Positions 1 through 9,203 of a stretch of 64,000 bases of DNA are shown piece after piece (the first letter of the stretch is position 1; each line of letters opens with the position of its first letter). The stretch comes from Candidatus Cloacimonadota bacterium (GTDB lineage: Bacteria > Cloacimonadota > Cloacimonadia > Cloacimonadales > WRIO01). The stretch is taken from the NCBI GenBank assembly GCA_009777575.1, contig WRLO01000008.1:1-64000 (forward strand), given 5' to 3'. The translations under genes were made by a program, and so were the position numbers. The notes under the pieces are model-generated. The model was not told where the DNA came from. It searched no databases and was given only the letters and a program-made list of their open reading frames with translations.

Positions 1-2
1 CA

Positions 3-1628
3 AATTACCATACAGTTTTAGATGAAAGTGTGGTTAAGCTTCTTGACGATCCAGATGCTTGGTACAATCAATTTCGTCAGAGAGTAACCAATAAAATTAA
101 TGAAGAGCCTTTCCGTCCTTTGTATTGCATTAACAATGGAGCACCTAATGCTTCTATTCGTTTACAAATAGCTATGATGATACTCAAAGAACTGCAAGGT
201 TGGACAGATATCCAACTATTTGAAAATTGTCAGCTACATTTGGGTGCTCGTGTTGCTTTAGGATTATTCAATGCAGACGACCCCATTCCAGGTAAAACCA
301 CATATTATAACTTACGGCGCAACATGGTTCAATGGGAGAGTACAACAGGCGAATATCTTTTAGGTGGAATTTTTTCCAGCCTAGCAGAATCGCAAATTGA
401 AGAATTTGGTATCAGTGGTAACAAACTCAGGATTGACAGTACCCTGATAGGTAGTAATATAGCATGGTATAGCCGTTATGAGCTTATTCATGAAACTCTT
501 CGTTTGGCTTTTAAGAAAGTCCATAATCTATTATATGATTTTTTATCAGTTGATGATTTTGAAATATTGAATCACCTATCAGTTGAGAATGGGGAAAAAG
601 TTTCTTTTCGCAGTACCAAAGCGGAAGTTGAGACAAAACTATTAAGGTTAGGTAAAATCATATATTCTATTATAAGTCGTATACCACCTGCTTTTTCAAA
701 AGAAATGCAGACTCTTCACAATGTTTTTTACCAGCAATATTCTGTCACTGACGGCGTTGTTATTCCGCTTCCCAAGCAAGATCTCAAAGCCAGCAATATT
801 CAATCGCCACACGATACCGACTGTGATTATCACAAGAAAGGTGACACTGAGATCAAGGGTTATACTGCTGATATCACGGAAACATGCGACCCCAATAATC
901 CGTTAAATCTTCTAACATCAGCCGATATCCACCCTGCTAGTACACCTGATGTTGCTTTGTTTCAAAATGCCATCGAAAAATCACAGGAAATTATCTCTGA
1001 TAAAATTGAAAAAGTCCACAGCGATGGAGCATTTTACAGCCCAGAAAATATTGAATATTGTAAAGACAATGATATAGAGCATATTTTTTCAAGAATGGGT
1101 GGCAACGAACCAAAACATAACTATGACATCTGCGATGACGGTAATTTATTAGTTACCTGCCGACAAACAAATGAAACTACAATCGCTCATAGAGCAAACA
1201 ATAAAGAAGGCGCCCCGCCTTCATGGAAATTTCAAAACGGAAATAAAAAAGCAATATACATAAAGTTAATCGAGGTGGAAGCAAACAAATTAAGAAGAGT
1301 AATTGCCGAAATCCCCAAAAAAGTGCGAGAAATACGCAACAATGTTGAGGCAACAGTCTACCATGTAAAACATCAATGCTCTAGTGAAAAAACAAGATAT
1401 CGAGAACTTATTAGAAATCGGTTCTGGTTATTTTCACGATGTATCTGTGTAAACTTCAAAAGAATATTGAACTATCTGAAAAGAAAAAATGATACGCCTT
1501 CTATACTGAATGCAAATATGAGCGAAAACAAGTCACCTAATAATAGATTTTCTTTGTTTTTTGAAAAATATTGTATAAAATATAGTTTTTTGCTACAAAT
1601 ATCGATAATATTCGTTTGTATGCTATGA
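3..1628 (+). CDS. IS1182-like transposase, 5' end cut by window edge
   Basis: The reading frame is open from the left edge (in-frame residues NYHTVLDESVVKLL precede an internal GTG at 30), so the true start lies outside the window. The roughly 540 visible residues look like an IS1182/DUF772-type DDE transposase: an N-terminal region with RPLY and GWTDIQLFENC, a first acidic motif LRIDSTLIGSN near residue 145, HSDGAFYSPEN near 345, and a C-terminal YRELIRNRFW block that would hold the third acidic residue. These enzymes cut and join insertion-sequence ends. The frame runs uninterrupted to TGA, so the visible part looks intact. Terminal inverted repeats were not identified; the 1629-1700 stretch downstream should hold one end. 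Family assignment is from recognised sequence style, not a database match. Confidence 0.8.
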   Translation, partial: NYHTVLDESVVKLLDDPDAWYNQFRQRVTNKINEEPFRPLYCINNGAPNASIRLQIAMMILKELQGWTDIQLFENCQLHLGARVALGLFNADDPIPGKTTYYNLRRNMVQWESTTGEYLLGGIFSSLAESQIEEFGISGNKLRIDSTLIGSNIAWYSRYELIHETLRLAFKKVHNLLYDFLSVDDFEILNHLSVENGEKVSFRSTKAEVETKLLRLGKIIYSIISRIPPAFSKEMQTLHNVFYQQYSVTDGVVIPLPKQDLKASNIQSPHDTDCDYHKKGDTEIKGYTADITETCDPNNPLNLLTSADIHPASTPDVALFQNAIEKSQEIISDKIEKVHSDGAFYSPENIEYCKDNDIEHIFSRMGGNEPKHNYDICDDGNLLVTCRQTNETTIAHRANNKEGAPPSWKFQNGNKKAIYIKLIEVEANKLRRVIAEIPKKVREIRNNVEATVYHVKHQCSSEKTRYRELIRNRFWLFSRCICVNFKRILNYLKRKNDTPSILNANMSENKSPNNRFSLFFEKYCIKYSFLLQISIIFVCML

Positions 1629-1689
1629 TTTTTATGAAATTAATGTTATTTTAAGAATTATATAAAAAAGGACTTTCAGGAGCGGGCTC

Positions 1690-1806
1690 ATACATGCGTT
1701 CCCTACGAATGCCAATAGATTGGTTGCATCCCTACGGGATGGGGTTTTGTGGTTTTACATCATTTTCTACCTAGCTTCACATACCTTCGGCATGTGTAAT
1801 GTAAAT
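1690..1806. repeat. Interspersed repeat family A, copy 1 (partial)
   Basis: Contains the palindrome CATCCCTACGGGATG followed by GGTTTTACATCATTTTCTAC and a second small hairpin around ACATACCTTCGGCATGTG. Longer copies of the same text occur near 8973-9180 and 30240-30448. It also begins with a variant of the GCGTTCCCTAC element. It is non-coding and follows the transposase gene. Confidence 0.75.
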
Positions 1807-1915
1807 ATAATTAAATGGTTTATTTTTTACTACTTGACAATTAAGCTTCAAATAAAATAATGGTTCCAATTAAATACATAAAGATTGTGAGGTGGTGATG
1901 GAGAAAGGACTTTTA

Positions 1916-2980
1916 ATGATAAAAAAAGCACAATATTTGTTTTTACTGTTAATATTATTTATATCAGCTTGTAAACCTCAAAGTATATTATCACCTCCAA
2001 TAGGTTCTGGGTATTACTACAATACTCGATTAACAGATGAAGAAAAGCATTTTTATTGGGCAATTCAAACTGGTATTGAAGCATTAGAAGATGAGATAAT
2101 TTTACCAATAAATTCAATCAATATATATTCGAGAATCTTTGAATATATACTCTTGGACAACCCCAAAATATTTTATGTCACGGAATTTACTCAAATAAAT
2201 AATAGAAGATCAAAAAAAAGCACATTGAAACCAATATATAAATATGATAAAACATTTATTATACAAAGTTTAGAAGAAATAGAAAATTACTTAAAAAGAT
2301 TTGATATAGTCAAAATAAGGAGTGATATACAAAAGGAATTGTATGTCCATGACTATATTCTACAAAACTACCAATACGATTATACTTTTCATGAACAATC
2401 CCATTCTGTATTGGGACCAATTTTTAGGAAAACAGCTGTATGTGATGGGATAGCAAAATTTGTTAAACTCGCTCTAAATTATTTAAATGTTAACTGTATA
2501 GTTGTCGAAGGGAAATCATTGAACCCACCACCGGGCTCTCATACAGATGCTCATGCCTGGAATATAGTGGAAATAGGTCCGAATACATTTCATTTGGATG
2601 TGACTTTTAATATGACTTTGACAAAAAACATTTTCAGATATGATTTTTTTAATCTTTCAGATAAAGAAATCGAAAATAGTCATATAATTTTAAATAATGT
2701 GCCTGAATGTAACACATCAGGAAGAGATTATTATACTATGAATGGTATGGTTGTAAATAGCTTTTCTGAGCTTGAAATATATATAGAAAATAAATTAAGA
2801 CAAAACAATGCGAACTTTGTGGTAAAATTGTTAGGTATAGAATATTCACAATCAGTATTAGACCAAGTAATGGCTTTGGCGTTAAATAAGTATGGAAGCT
2901 TTATTCGCCCTAATTCTACGGGACAAGTAGATGTAAACCATAACCCAAGTAGAATGGTATTTGAGATAATATATATGTGA
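1916..2980 (+). CDS. Lipoprotein with transglutaminase-like domain
   Basis: A predicted secreted lipoprotein of about 354 aa. The start at 1916 is preferred because it gives a compact signal peptide (MIKKAQYLFLLLILFISAC, lipobox cysteine near residue 19) with a GGA-rich ribosome site a few bases upstream; GTG/ATG codons at 1892-1898 are alternatives. The central part has a transglutaminase/cysteine-protease-like core: VCDGIAKFVKLAL (catalytic Cys), DAHAWNIVEI (His) and HLDVTFN (Asp), in the usual order and spacing. Such domains act as cell-envelope peptidases or crosslinkers; the substrate is unknown. The C-terminal 100 residues are unassigned. It stands alone, with a possible TTGACA promoter element near 1835. 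Confidence 0.75.
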   Translation: MIKKAQYLFLLLILFISACKPQSILSPPIGSGYYYNTRLTDEEKHFYWAIQTGIEALEDEIILPINSINIYSRIFEYILLDNPKIFYVTEFTQINNRRSKKSTLKPIYKYDKTFIIQSLEEIENYLKRFDIVKIRSDIQKELYVHDYILQNYQYDYTFHEQSHSVLGPIFRKTAVCDGIAKFVKLALNYLNVNCIVVEGKSLNPPPGSHTDAHAWNIVEIGPNTFHLDVTFNMTLTKNIFRYDFFNLSDKEIENSHIILNNVPECNTSGRDYYTMNGMVVNSFSELEIYIENKLRQNNANFVVKLLGIEYSQSVLDQVMALALNKYGSFIRPNSTGQVDVNHNPSRMVFEIIYM

Positions 2981-3026
2981 GGGCAGAAAAGTCAACGGCG
3001 AGACGCTGTTGCTACTTTTTTTAGTA

Positions 3027-3284
3027 TCAGACCCTCAATCCTTTGATAGTTCCTTGATTTAGTTTCAGAGCAACTTCTCCTCTGACCATCATTATTATGC
3101 CAAGTTCTTTTTTACATTGCGGACATAGAGGTTTATGATGAGTTGGAAGATTGCTGACTCCCACAAAATCATTTTCCATTCTTTTGATAATGCATTTGAT
3201 AATTTTGCCTTTACCTGCTTTGAAATAGCGGAATAGTAAAAGTCCACATTTGCATTCAATATTTACGATTTTACCAATTTTCAT
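3027..3284 (-). CDS. Small zinc-ribbon-like protein
   Basis: An 85-aa basic protein with two cysteine pairs, ECKCG near residue 10 and CPQCKKELG near residue 54, spaced as in a zinc ribbon. The C-terminal GEVALKLNQGTIKGLRV looks like a conserved tail. No signal peptide or membrane segment is visible, so it is probably cytosolic. It is convergent with the upstream lipoprotein gene and divergent from the solute-binding protein gene downstream. The function is not recognised; nucleic-acid or metal binding is possible. The paired cysteines and clean boundaries argue that it is real. Confidence 0.65.
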   Translation of the reverse strand: MKIGKIVNIECKCGLLLFRYFKAGKGKIIKCIIKRMENDFVGVSNLPTHHKPLCPQCKKELGIIMMVRGEVALKLNQGTIKGLRV

Positions 3285-3425
3285 GTTTTACTAAATAAAA
3301 AAAAGGGTAAATTTTGTCAATAGAAAATATATTAAGCTATTGACATTGATAAAATGATTGACAAGATAAAAAGAATAAAAATCTTTGTTCAATTAGTTAA
3401 TTTTTTAACCTAAGGAGATAGTGAT

Positions 3426-4184
3426 ATGAAAAAAATTATCAGAATAGTAGTAGTTTTTATTAGTGTAATTTTAATGTTTTTAGCTTGCTCTCCGAAAAAA
3501 GTTCTTGTAGTAGGAACAAGCCCTGATTTTATGCCATATCAGTTTTTGGATGAGGATGGAACTATGATAGGTTTTGACATCGATTTCATGAACGAGATAG
3601 GGAGTAGAATAGGTCATAAGATTGAATGGCGAGCAATGGAATTTATTGATATATTACCTGCTGTGGCATCAGGTGATATAGACGCTGGAATATCAGCAAT
3701 TACGATAACCGCTCAGAGATTACAAGAAGTATTGTTTTCAACGGCGTATACTACAAATGTCCAAGTTCTTGTAGTCCGCAATGAAGATGAATCATGGAAT
3801 AATCTTGATAAGTATCAAATTGAGGAAAGACTCAGTGGTAATATCAGAATAGGAGCTTGTGATAATTATGTCGGGCTTTTTTATGCAGAAAAGATTATTG
3901 GTGAAGAAGGCACTTTGATAGATTATTTAAATTTTTCACTAGCCCTCGAAGCTCTAAAATCTGATTTGATAGATGTTATCATCATGGATAGGATGGTTGC
4001 AAGAAAAACAGCAGAAATTGTAGAAAATAATATCAAAATAGTTGATGTTACATTGACTACTGAAAATTATGGCATAGCAATGAATCCTGAAAATGATCTT
4101 TTAAAGGAGAAAATAGACCAAGCTATCATCGATATTTTTGAAGACGGAACTTTAGAAAAACTAACAATTTACTGGAAGGAATAG
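3426..4184 (+). CDS. Amino-acid-type ABC transporter substrate-binding lipoprotein
   Basis: A 252-aa family-3 solute-binding protein. It has a lipoprotein signal (FISVILMFLACSPKK), then the typical opening VGTSPDFMPYQFLDEDGTMIGFD is represented by GTSPDFMPYQF and IGFDIDFMNEIG, and later SGDIDAGISAITITAQR and the closing EKIDQAIIDIFEDGTL. Members capture polar amino acids or related solutes for an ABC importer. No permease or ATPase gene is adjacent, so the partner must be elsewhere. A good AAGGAG site precedes the ATG. TTGACA-like boxes lie at about 3340 and 3358. It probably starts a run that continues into the Se/S carrier and SelD genes. Confidence 0.9.
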   Translation: MKKIIRIVVVFISVILMFLACSPKKVLVVGTSPDFMPYQFLDEDGTMIGFDIDFMNEIGSRIGHKIEWRAMEFIDILPAVASGDIDAGISAITITAQRLQEVLFSTAYTTNVQVLVVRNEDESWNNLDKYQIEERLSGNIRIGACDNYVGLFYAEKIIGEEGTLIDYLNFSLALEALKSDLIDVIIMDRMVARKTAEIVENNIKIVDVTLTTENYGIAMNPENDLLKEKIDQAIIDIFEDGTLEKLTIYWKE

Positions 4185-4199
4185 AAAAAAAATTCAATT

Positions 4200-4424
4200 A
4201 TGAAAAAAATCATAGTTTTTGATTCCGTTCATTTTACAATAAAGGCAGATAAACTGCTGCAGAGCGGAAAATACAGATATCATATAATTACTACTCCGAG
4301 AGAAATAAGTAGTGATTGTGGGATGTCAATTGAAACTGACCTTGAAAATTTTGAAGATATTTATAATCTTTTAAAAGAAAATAGTTTGGAAATGAAAGTG
4401 TATGAAATACGAACTGATGATTAG
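4200..4424 (+). CDS. DUF3343-type putative Se/S carrier protein
   Basis: A 74-aa protein with the layout of the DUF3343 (putative Se/S carrier) family: FDSVHFTIKADKLL at the N-terminus, then TTPREISSDCGMSIET with a single conserved cysteine near residue 41, and a short C-terminal beta-alpha segment. Members are thought to carry selenium or sulfur on that cysteine. It sits 15 bp after the solute-binding protein gene and about 25 bp before selD, which supports a role in supplying selenide or persulfide to selenophosphate synthesis. The family call is from motif recognition; the biochemical role is inferred. Confidence 0.8.
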   Translation: MKKIIVFDSVHFTIKADKLLQSGKYRYHIITTPREISSDCGMSIETDLENFEDIYNLLKENSLEMKVYEIRTDD

Positions 4425-4450
4425 GATAAAAATAGATATTTAGGTTGATT

Positions 4451-5542
4451 ATGTATGATCTTTTACAAACAATAGAATATGGTGGATGTTCAGCTAAATT
4501 GTCTGCTGAGACCTTAGAAGAGCTTTTAAAAAAACTTAGTGGATTAGGGACAAAAAAAAATACCAATCAAGGCACTAATTTCTTAGATGAAAATAAAAAC
4601 ATGTCTTTACTAGTAGGTAATGACACATCCGATGATGCAGCAGTGTATAAGCTCAATGAAGAACAAGCCATAATCTTTACAACAGACTTTTTTCCACCAG
4701 TATGCTCTGATCCTTATACCTTTGGGCAAATAGCAGCAACGAATGCTTTGAGTGATGTATATGCAATGGGCGGAAAGGTTTTGATGGCACTAAACATCAT
4801 CATGTTTCCAGCTCAAAAAATCCCTCTGGAAGCATTAGCAGAAATACTCAAGGGTGGGCAAGATAAGGTTTTAGAAGCAGAAGCTCTTATTGTTGGTGGG
4901 CATACTATCGAAGATTATCCGCCAAAATATGGATTGGCGGTAATTGGATTGATTCATCCAGATAAAATCATCACCAATGCCGCAGCAAAGGTAGGTGATG
5001 TGATTATATTGACCAAACCATTGGGTATAGGAACTATTTTAGCAGGTCAACGACTTGATTTAGTCTCTGTAGAGCATTACCAAAAGGCTTTAGAAATGAT
5101 GAAACAATTAAACAAAGAAGCTGCAGTATTGATGAATAAATACGATATAAAATGTGCTACGGATATAACAGGTTTTGGACTGCTTGGACATCTAAAAAAA
5201 ATGGCAAAAGCAAGTGGAGTATGTATAAGTATTGATATCGAGAAAGTGCCTTTTCAGGCGGGTGCTTTGGATTTGATAAAGACAGGTTGCATACCCGGAG
5301 CAGCTTTTAGAAATAAAGAATATGTAAAATTGGATGAGGTAGGACATAGTGAAATAAAAATAAAGAGTTATGGTAAATCAATATCAAAAACTCACTACAA
5401 TGAAACTATGCTACTTTATGACCCTCAAACTTCAGGTGGAATGGCAATATGTGTGCCTGCAGAAAAAGAAAAAAACATGTTGGAAGAATTAAAAAAATAT
5501 TATCCAGAATCTGCTGTTATTGGCAAGGTTGAAGAAATATAA
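4451..5542 (+). CDS. selD: Selenophosphate synthase (selenide, water dikinase)
   Basis: Makes monoselenophosphate from selenide and ATP, the selenium donor for selenocysteine or selenouridine. The protein (about 363 aa from ATG 4451; an in-frame TTG lies at 4445) has the N-terminal catalytic loop YGGCSAKLS with Cys13 and Lys16, the ATP/metal loop NDTSDDAAVYKL, TDFFPPVCSDPYTFGQIAAT, the AIR-synthase-like fold (DVYAMGGK, GGHTIEDYPPKYGLAVIG), TDITGFGLLGHL and DPQTSGGM. The active-site residue is Cys rather than Sec. No selA, selB or tRNA-Sec gene is seen here. It forms a likely unit with the preceding carrier protein and lies 8 bp before the ABC ATPase gene. Confidence 0.95.
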   Translation: MYDLLQTIEYGGCSAKLSAETLEELLKKLSGLGTKKNTNQGTNFLDENKNMSLLVGNDTSDDAAVYKLNEEQAIIFTTDFFPPVCSDPYTFGQIAATNALSDVYAMGGKVLMALNIIMFPAQKIPLEALAEILKGGQDKVLEAEALIVGGHTIEDYPPKYGLAVIGLIHPDKIITNAAAKVGDVIILTKPLGIGTILAGQRLDLVSVEHYQKALEMMKQLNKEAAVLMNKYDIKCATDITGFGLLGHLKKMAKASGVCISIDIEKVPFQAGALDLIKTGCIPGAAFRNKEYVKLDEVGHSEIKIKSYGKSISKTHYNETMLLYDPQTSGGMAICVPAEKEKNMLEELKKYYPESAVIGKVEEI

Positions 5543-5550
5543 GGAGATAC

Positions 5551-6900
5551 ATGAAAACAATACTTAAAATCACAAATTTAACAAAAGAATACGAAAAAGT
5601 CGTAGCTCTCAAAGATGTTAGTTTGGAGATAGAAAAAGGAACGATATTTGGATTGCTTGGTCCTAATGGAGCTGGTAAAACGAGCCTAATAAGGATATTG
5701 ACAGGAATAACAATCCCAGACCAAGGTAGCTTTACCCTTGACTATACAGATAACAAAGATTTTGAATCTTTGTCTCGGATGATAGGCTATTTACCAGAGG
5801 AGCGTGGACTATACAACGACATGAAAGTAATAGAACAGCTTGAATTTTTCGGAAAAATAAAGGGATTGAAGCGCAAAGAAGCCAGAGAAAGAATAGATTT
5901 TTATAGCGATAGAGTGGGAATAAAGGATTGGTATCAAAAAAAGGCAAAAGAACTCTCTAAGGGCATGCAACAAATGGTGCAGTTTACAGCGACGATATTT
6001 TATGAACCCAATTTGATTATTCTCGACGAACCCTTTACAGGACTAGACCCACTTAATTCAAACAAGATGATTCAAGAGATACATGAATTACAAAAAAAAG
6101 GTATTACTATTATCTTTTCAACACATAGATTGGAGCAAGTTGAGGAAATTTGTGAAGATATAGCATTGATAAATAAAGGACAAGTGATTTTGGCAGGACA
6201 AATAAACAAAATAAAAAGAGAGTTTAAAAAAGGATTGTTCAAAATCAACTATTCAAAAAATATCAATACCTCGTCTGAACTTCCAATTTCCAGCCAAGAT
6301 GAAGCTTTCATAAATGATTTAGAAGACGAAAATTTTGAAATCATTCAGAATACACCAATTATTTCGTCTGACAATGAAGAACGGGATTTTGAAATGATAA
6401 TAAAATGTAAAAATCCTGATATTTCATCAAACACAATCATAAAAAGATTGATGGAAAAGATTGAAATTCATTCATTTATTGAGATATTGCCGAGTTTGAG
6501 TGAGATTTTTATTGAGCAGGTAAATAAATTTTCTAATCAATCCCTCCAAGCTGATGATGTGGTTTTACAAGACTTAGATAGCGTATCTCAAGAGGAGGCT
6601 ATCGATACTAATACTCAAGAGGATGAGACAACAGAAAGTATCGAAGAGTTAACTGAGAATAGTGAAAAAGAAGTAACAAAAAACAATGATCTATCATCAC
6701 AAAAGAAGAAAAATATGAGATTTTTTTGGCGTGCTGTGCTTATTTTCATGATAGTTTATTTCTTGTTTAAATGGATTGATAGGCATATCAACTGGGAGTT
6801 TATAAGAGATATGTTTTTAAGAGAAGCGGTTGTTAGTAAAATAGATAAAACCCCTTCAGACAATACAATTAATACGCTACAGGAAAGGAGTTATACATGA
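5551..6900 (+). CDS. ABC-2 exporter ATPase with C-terminal membrane extension
   Basis: A 449-aa ATP-binding subunit of the NatA/CcmA type. Walker A GPNGAGKTS near residue 37, Q-loop region YLPEERGLYNDM, signature LSKGMQQMVQF and Walker B LIILDEPFTGLDP are all present, followed by the H-loop STHRLEQVEE. After the normal ~300-residue core there is an acidic, low-complexity linker (about 320-390) and one predicted membrane segment (AVLIFMIVYFLFKW) near residue 405, unusual for this normally soluble subunit. AAGGAG precedes the ATG. The stop overlaps the start of the permease gene by 4 bp, so the two are translationally coupled. The exported substrate is unknown; sodium or drug export is typical of homologues. 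Confidence 0.92.
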   Translation: MKTILKITNLTKEYEKVVALKDVSLEIEKGTIFGLLGPNGAGKTSLIRILTGITIPDQGSFTLDYTDNKDFESLSRMIGYLPEERGLYNDMKVIEQLEFFGKIKGLKRKEARERIDFYSDRVGIKDWYQKKAKELSKGMQQMVQFTATIFYEPNLIILDEPFTGLDPLNSNKMIQEIHELQKKGITIIFSTHRLEQVEEICEDIALINKGQVILAGQINKIKREFKKGLFKINYSKNINTSSELPISSQDEAFINDLEDENFEIIQNTPIISSDNEERDFEMIIKCKNPDISSNTIIKRLMEKIEIHSFIEILPSLSEIFIEQVNKFSNQSLQADDVVLQDLDSVSQEEAIDTNTQEDETTESIEELTENSEKEVTKNNDLSSQKKKNMRFFWRAVLIFMIVYFLFKWIDRHINWEFIRDMFLREAVVSKIDKTPSDNTINTLQERSYT

Positions 6901-8201
6901 AAAAAATCAAAGCTATCATACAAAGAGAATATTTAACTAAGGTAAAGAAAAAATCCTTCATAATTATGACGATTTTAACGCCTATATTGCTACTTTTACT
7001 TATGTCTGCCCCATTTCTTATGATGAGAGTGCAAACCGGTAGTGTAAATATAGCAATATTAGATCAAACTGGTTTATTGGAAGGCAATGTTCGTGGGACC
7101 AGTAGGTATGAAATAACTTTTGTCTACGGAGATATAGAAGCTCTAAAAGCATCTTTTGCAGAGCATTATGACGCATTGCTTTATATCCCAAATTTCGATT
7201 TAAGGTATCCGGGCGGTGTCTCATTGTTTGCAGAAAAGCAAATAGGTGTCACCACAGTTTCAAGTTTAGAAAGACAGATAGAAAATATCATCGAAAATGC
7301 AAGATTTGAAAATGCAGGGATTGATAGAGAGCTGATAGATAGACTTCGAACCCAAATTCGGATAGAGTCTATCATCATAGCTGATGGTGTGGAAAGGATA
7401 GGGAACAACGCAGTTGCACATATTCTGGGATTACTCATGGGTTTTGCAATGTATTTTATTGTTTTCGCATATGGCACAATGGTAATGGCAAGTATAATGA
7501 ACGAAAAAAAGAACAGGATTATTGAAATATTGGTTTCTTCTGTCCGCCCCTTTGAGATAATGATAGGCAAAATACTTGGTATGGCTGGAGTAGCTATGAC
7601 CCAGCTTCTTATTTGGGCGATATTAGGAGTAATCTTCTTTGCTTTCATTAGTGTTGGCGTGATACCATTTCTGGATATTTCTCATTCAGAAATAGAAAAT
7701 ACAATGGAAATGCAAACATCTATGGCAGGTCAAAATGCTTTAGCATATCAAATAGTTGATTTTATCAATGACCCAGGTGCACTGCATTTTCCAACTATTT
7801 TTATGATATTTGCTTTTTATTTTATGTTTGCCTATCTATTTTATGCTACCCTATATGCCACTTTGGGTGCAATTACTGACGATGAGGGACAATCACAACA
7901 ATTTACCATGATAGTCACTTTACCGGTGATATTATCGATGATTATCCTCGTCAATGTGGTCGACAATCCGCATAGCGCCCTGGCTTTTTGGGCATCTATC
8001 ATTCCATTTTCCTCTCCTATAGTGATGTTAGGGAGAATACCTTTCCATGTTCCTACTTGGCAATTGATTTTGTCTGGAAGTATACTCGTTATATCCTTTA
8101 TAGTTTCTACATGGCTCTCTGGCAAGATTTATCGAACAGCGATTTTGCTCTATGGAAAAAAACTTACATGGAAAGATTTATGGAAATTTGTGCGAATATA
8201 G
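6897..8201 (+). CDS. ABC-2 type permease (NatB-like)
   Basis: A 434-aa membrane subunit. It opens with the family hallmark IIQREYLTKVKKKSFIIMT leading into a first membrane helix, has a large extracytoplasmic domain (about 40-170), and then five or so hydrophobic segments, with NEKKNRIIEILVSSVRPFEI between helices as in the ABC-2 family and QSQQFTMIVTLPVIL further on. It forms an exporter with the ATPase encoded immediately upstream (ATGA overlap). The final residues are basic and cytoplasmic. The gene is the last of the run that begins with the solute-binding protein gene. Confidence 0.92.
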   Translation: MKKIKAIIQREYLTKVKKKSFIIMTILTPILLLLLMSAPFLMMRVQTGSVNIAILDQTGLLEGNVRGTSRYEITFVYGDIEALKASFAEHYDALLYIPNFDLRYPGGVSLFAEKQIGVTTVSSLERQIENIIENARFENAGIDRELIDRLRTQIRIESIIIADGVERIGNNAVAHILGLLMGFAMYFIVFAYGTMVMASIMNEKKNRIIEILVSSVRPFEIMIGKILGMAGVAMTQLLIWAILGVIFFAFISVGVIPFLDISHSEIENTMEMQTSMAGQNALAYQIVDFINDPGALHFPTIFMIFAFYFMFAYLFYATLYATLGAITDDEGQSQQFTMIVTLPVILSMIILVNVVDNPHSALAFWASIIPFSSPIVMLGRIPFHVPTWQLILSGSILVISFIVSTWLSGKIYRTAILLYGKKLTWKDLWKFVRI

Positions 8202-8404
8202 GGAATGGAAGATTTTAAATTACAAATTACAAATTACAAATTACAATTTACAAATATTATGAAGACGCAGGTTACGCTGATTATCACAGATTTTATTTGG
8301 ATTTTGATTATTGGATTGACATTCTCCGTTTTTTTGCATTAAAAAAGTTGTTGACATGAATGAGGAAAAAAAATCAAATATGCGGAAATAATGGAGGACA
8401 AAAA
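8202..8404 (+). repeat. Copied promoter-leader cassette, copy 1 (decayed)
   Basis: This starts with short AAATTACAAATTAC tandem repeats, then ATGAAGACGCAGGTTACGCTG, TTGACATTCTCC, GTTGTTGACATGAA and GGAGGACAAAA. The same order of text occurs upstream of the lipoprotein genes at 28997 (from 28790) and, in shorter form, at 30596. In this copy the -35 TTGACA (8351-8356) is kept, but the region where TAGAAT/TAAAAT stands in the other two copies is altered, so it is probably a weak or dead promoter. Confidence 0.75.
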
Positions 8405-8440
8405 ATGTTTAGGACACTAAAAACTCGAACCAAGCCTTAG
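8405..8440 (+). pseudogene. Truncated lipoprotein leader (MFRTLKTRTKP)
   Basis: After a well-placed GGAGG, the ATG at 8405 opens a frame reading MFRTLK, identical to the start of the lipoprotein at 30596, but it reaches TAG after 11 codons without the hydrophobic segment or lipobox. It is a stump of the same gene family, left after the rest was deleted or replaced. Confidence 0.65.
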
Positions 8441-8972
8441 TGGTTACAGTTGATCATTAATTGACAAAAGTTTTTTTGGAGATTTTGAAAAAATATCTAT
8501 TGAAAATATTTTATAGATTCACAATAAGGATGCAATAAATACTCTGAACGAAAAAATAGAAAGAAATGGAAAAAATGAATTTAGGTCGAACTATAAAATC
8601 ACTCATAAAGATGTGAAATAGTTTGAGAAAAATACGAAGAAATGTATAGATATTCTCAAATAAGATCACACTGAACAACAGCAGTTTTTCCAATTGGCCG
8701 ATTATTTTTTTGGTCATAGAGTAATTTGGTTAGCCCAATAATATTTATTCTATTTTTTATTGGGCATAAAGCGGCTTTAAAAATTGGAACAAAAATAAGT
8801 CTCACTGCATGGGATATATTCATAGCGATTATCGATAAAGCTATTACGGATTTACTGTTTTTTTGAAGTTTTGTTTTGACTAGTCCTAAGCCATAAGCCC
8901 CTTTGGCACCTAATACTATTCCTCATTTAATGCGAGGTGCTATCAGAATGCCGAACGGAGTCTTCTCCGAAA
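8441..8972. other. Gene-poor debris with a possible membrane-protein remnant
   Basis: No convincing gene is present. An in-frame stretch from a TTG near 8728 to TGA near 8865 reads SPIIFILFFIGHKAALKIG and then TAWDIFIAIIDKAITDLLFF, which could be the end of a decayed membrane protein. Around 8922-8941 the text CCTCATTTAATGCGAGGTGC resembles the core of the CRISPR repeat found from 9204 on. Confidence 0.35.
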
Positions 8973-9180
8973 AGTCGTTTGCGTAGCGATGTTAGCTCTG
9001 TAGAAAGGAATATATGCACCATATAGCATCTTGTATGGATGCACCAAAATGTGCCAATAGCTAGGTTGCATCCCTACGGGATGCAGTTTTGTGGTTTTAC
9101 ATCATTTTCTACCTAGCTTCACATACCTTCGGCATGTGTAATGTAAATTTTATTAATATACTTTTCGGAGTGGACTCCGA
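8973..9180. repeat. Interspersed repeat family A, copy 2
   Basis: About 200 bp that matches 30240-30448 over most of its length: AAGTCGTTTGCGTAGCGAT, GTTAGCTCTGTAGAAAG, GTGCCAATAGCT, the palindrome CATCCCTACGGGATG, GTTTTACATCATTTTCTACC and CTTTTCGGA. It ends just before the leader-distal end of the CRISPR array. It has no coding potential; it is likely a dispersed, non-autonomous repeat. Confidence 0.8.
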
Positions 9181-9203
9181 ACTGAGTTCGGCGCTACTGA
9201 TGG

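Noticed and set aside
8511-8717. Minus-strand 68-codon frame rich in Phe and Ile
   Set aside because: Low complexity from AT-rich debris, no ribosome site, no family.
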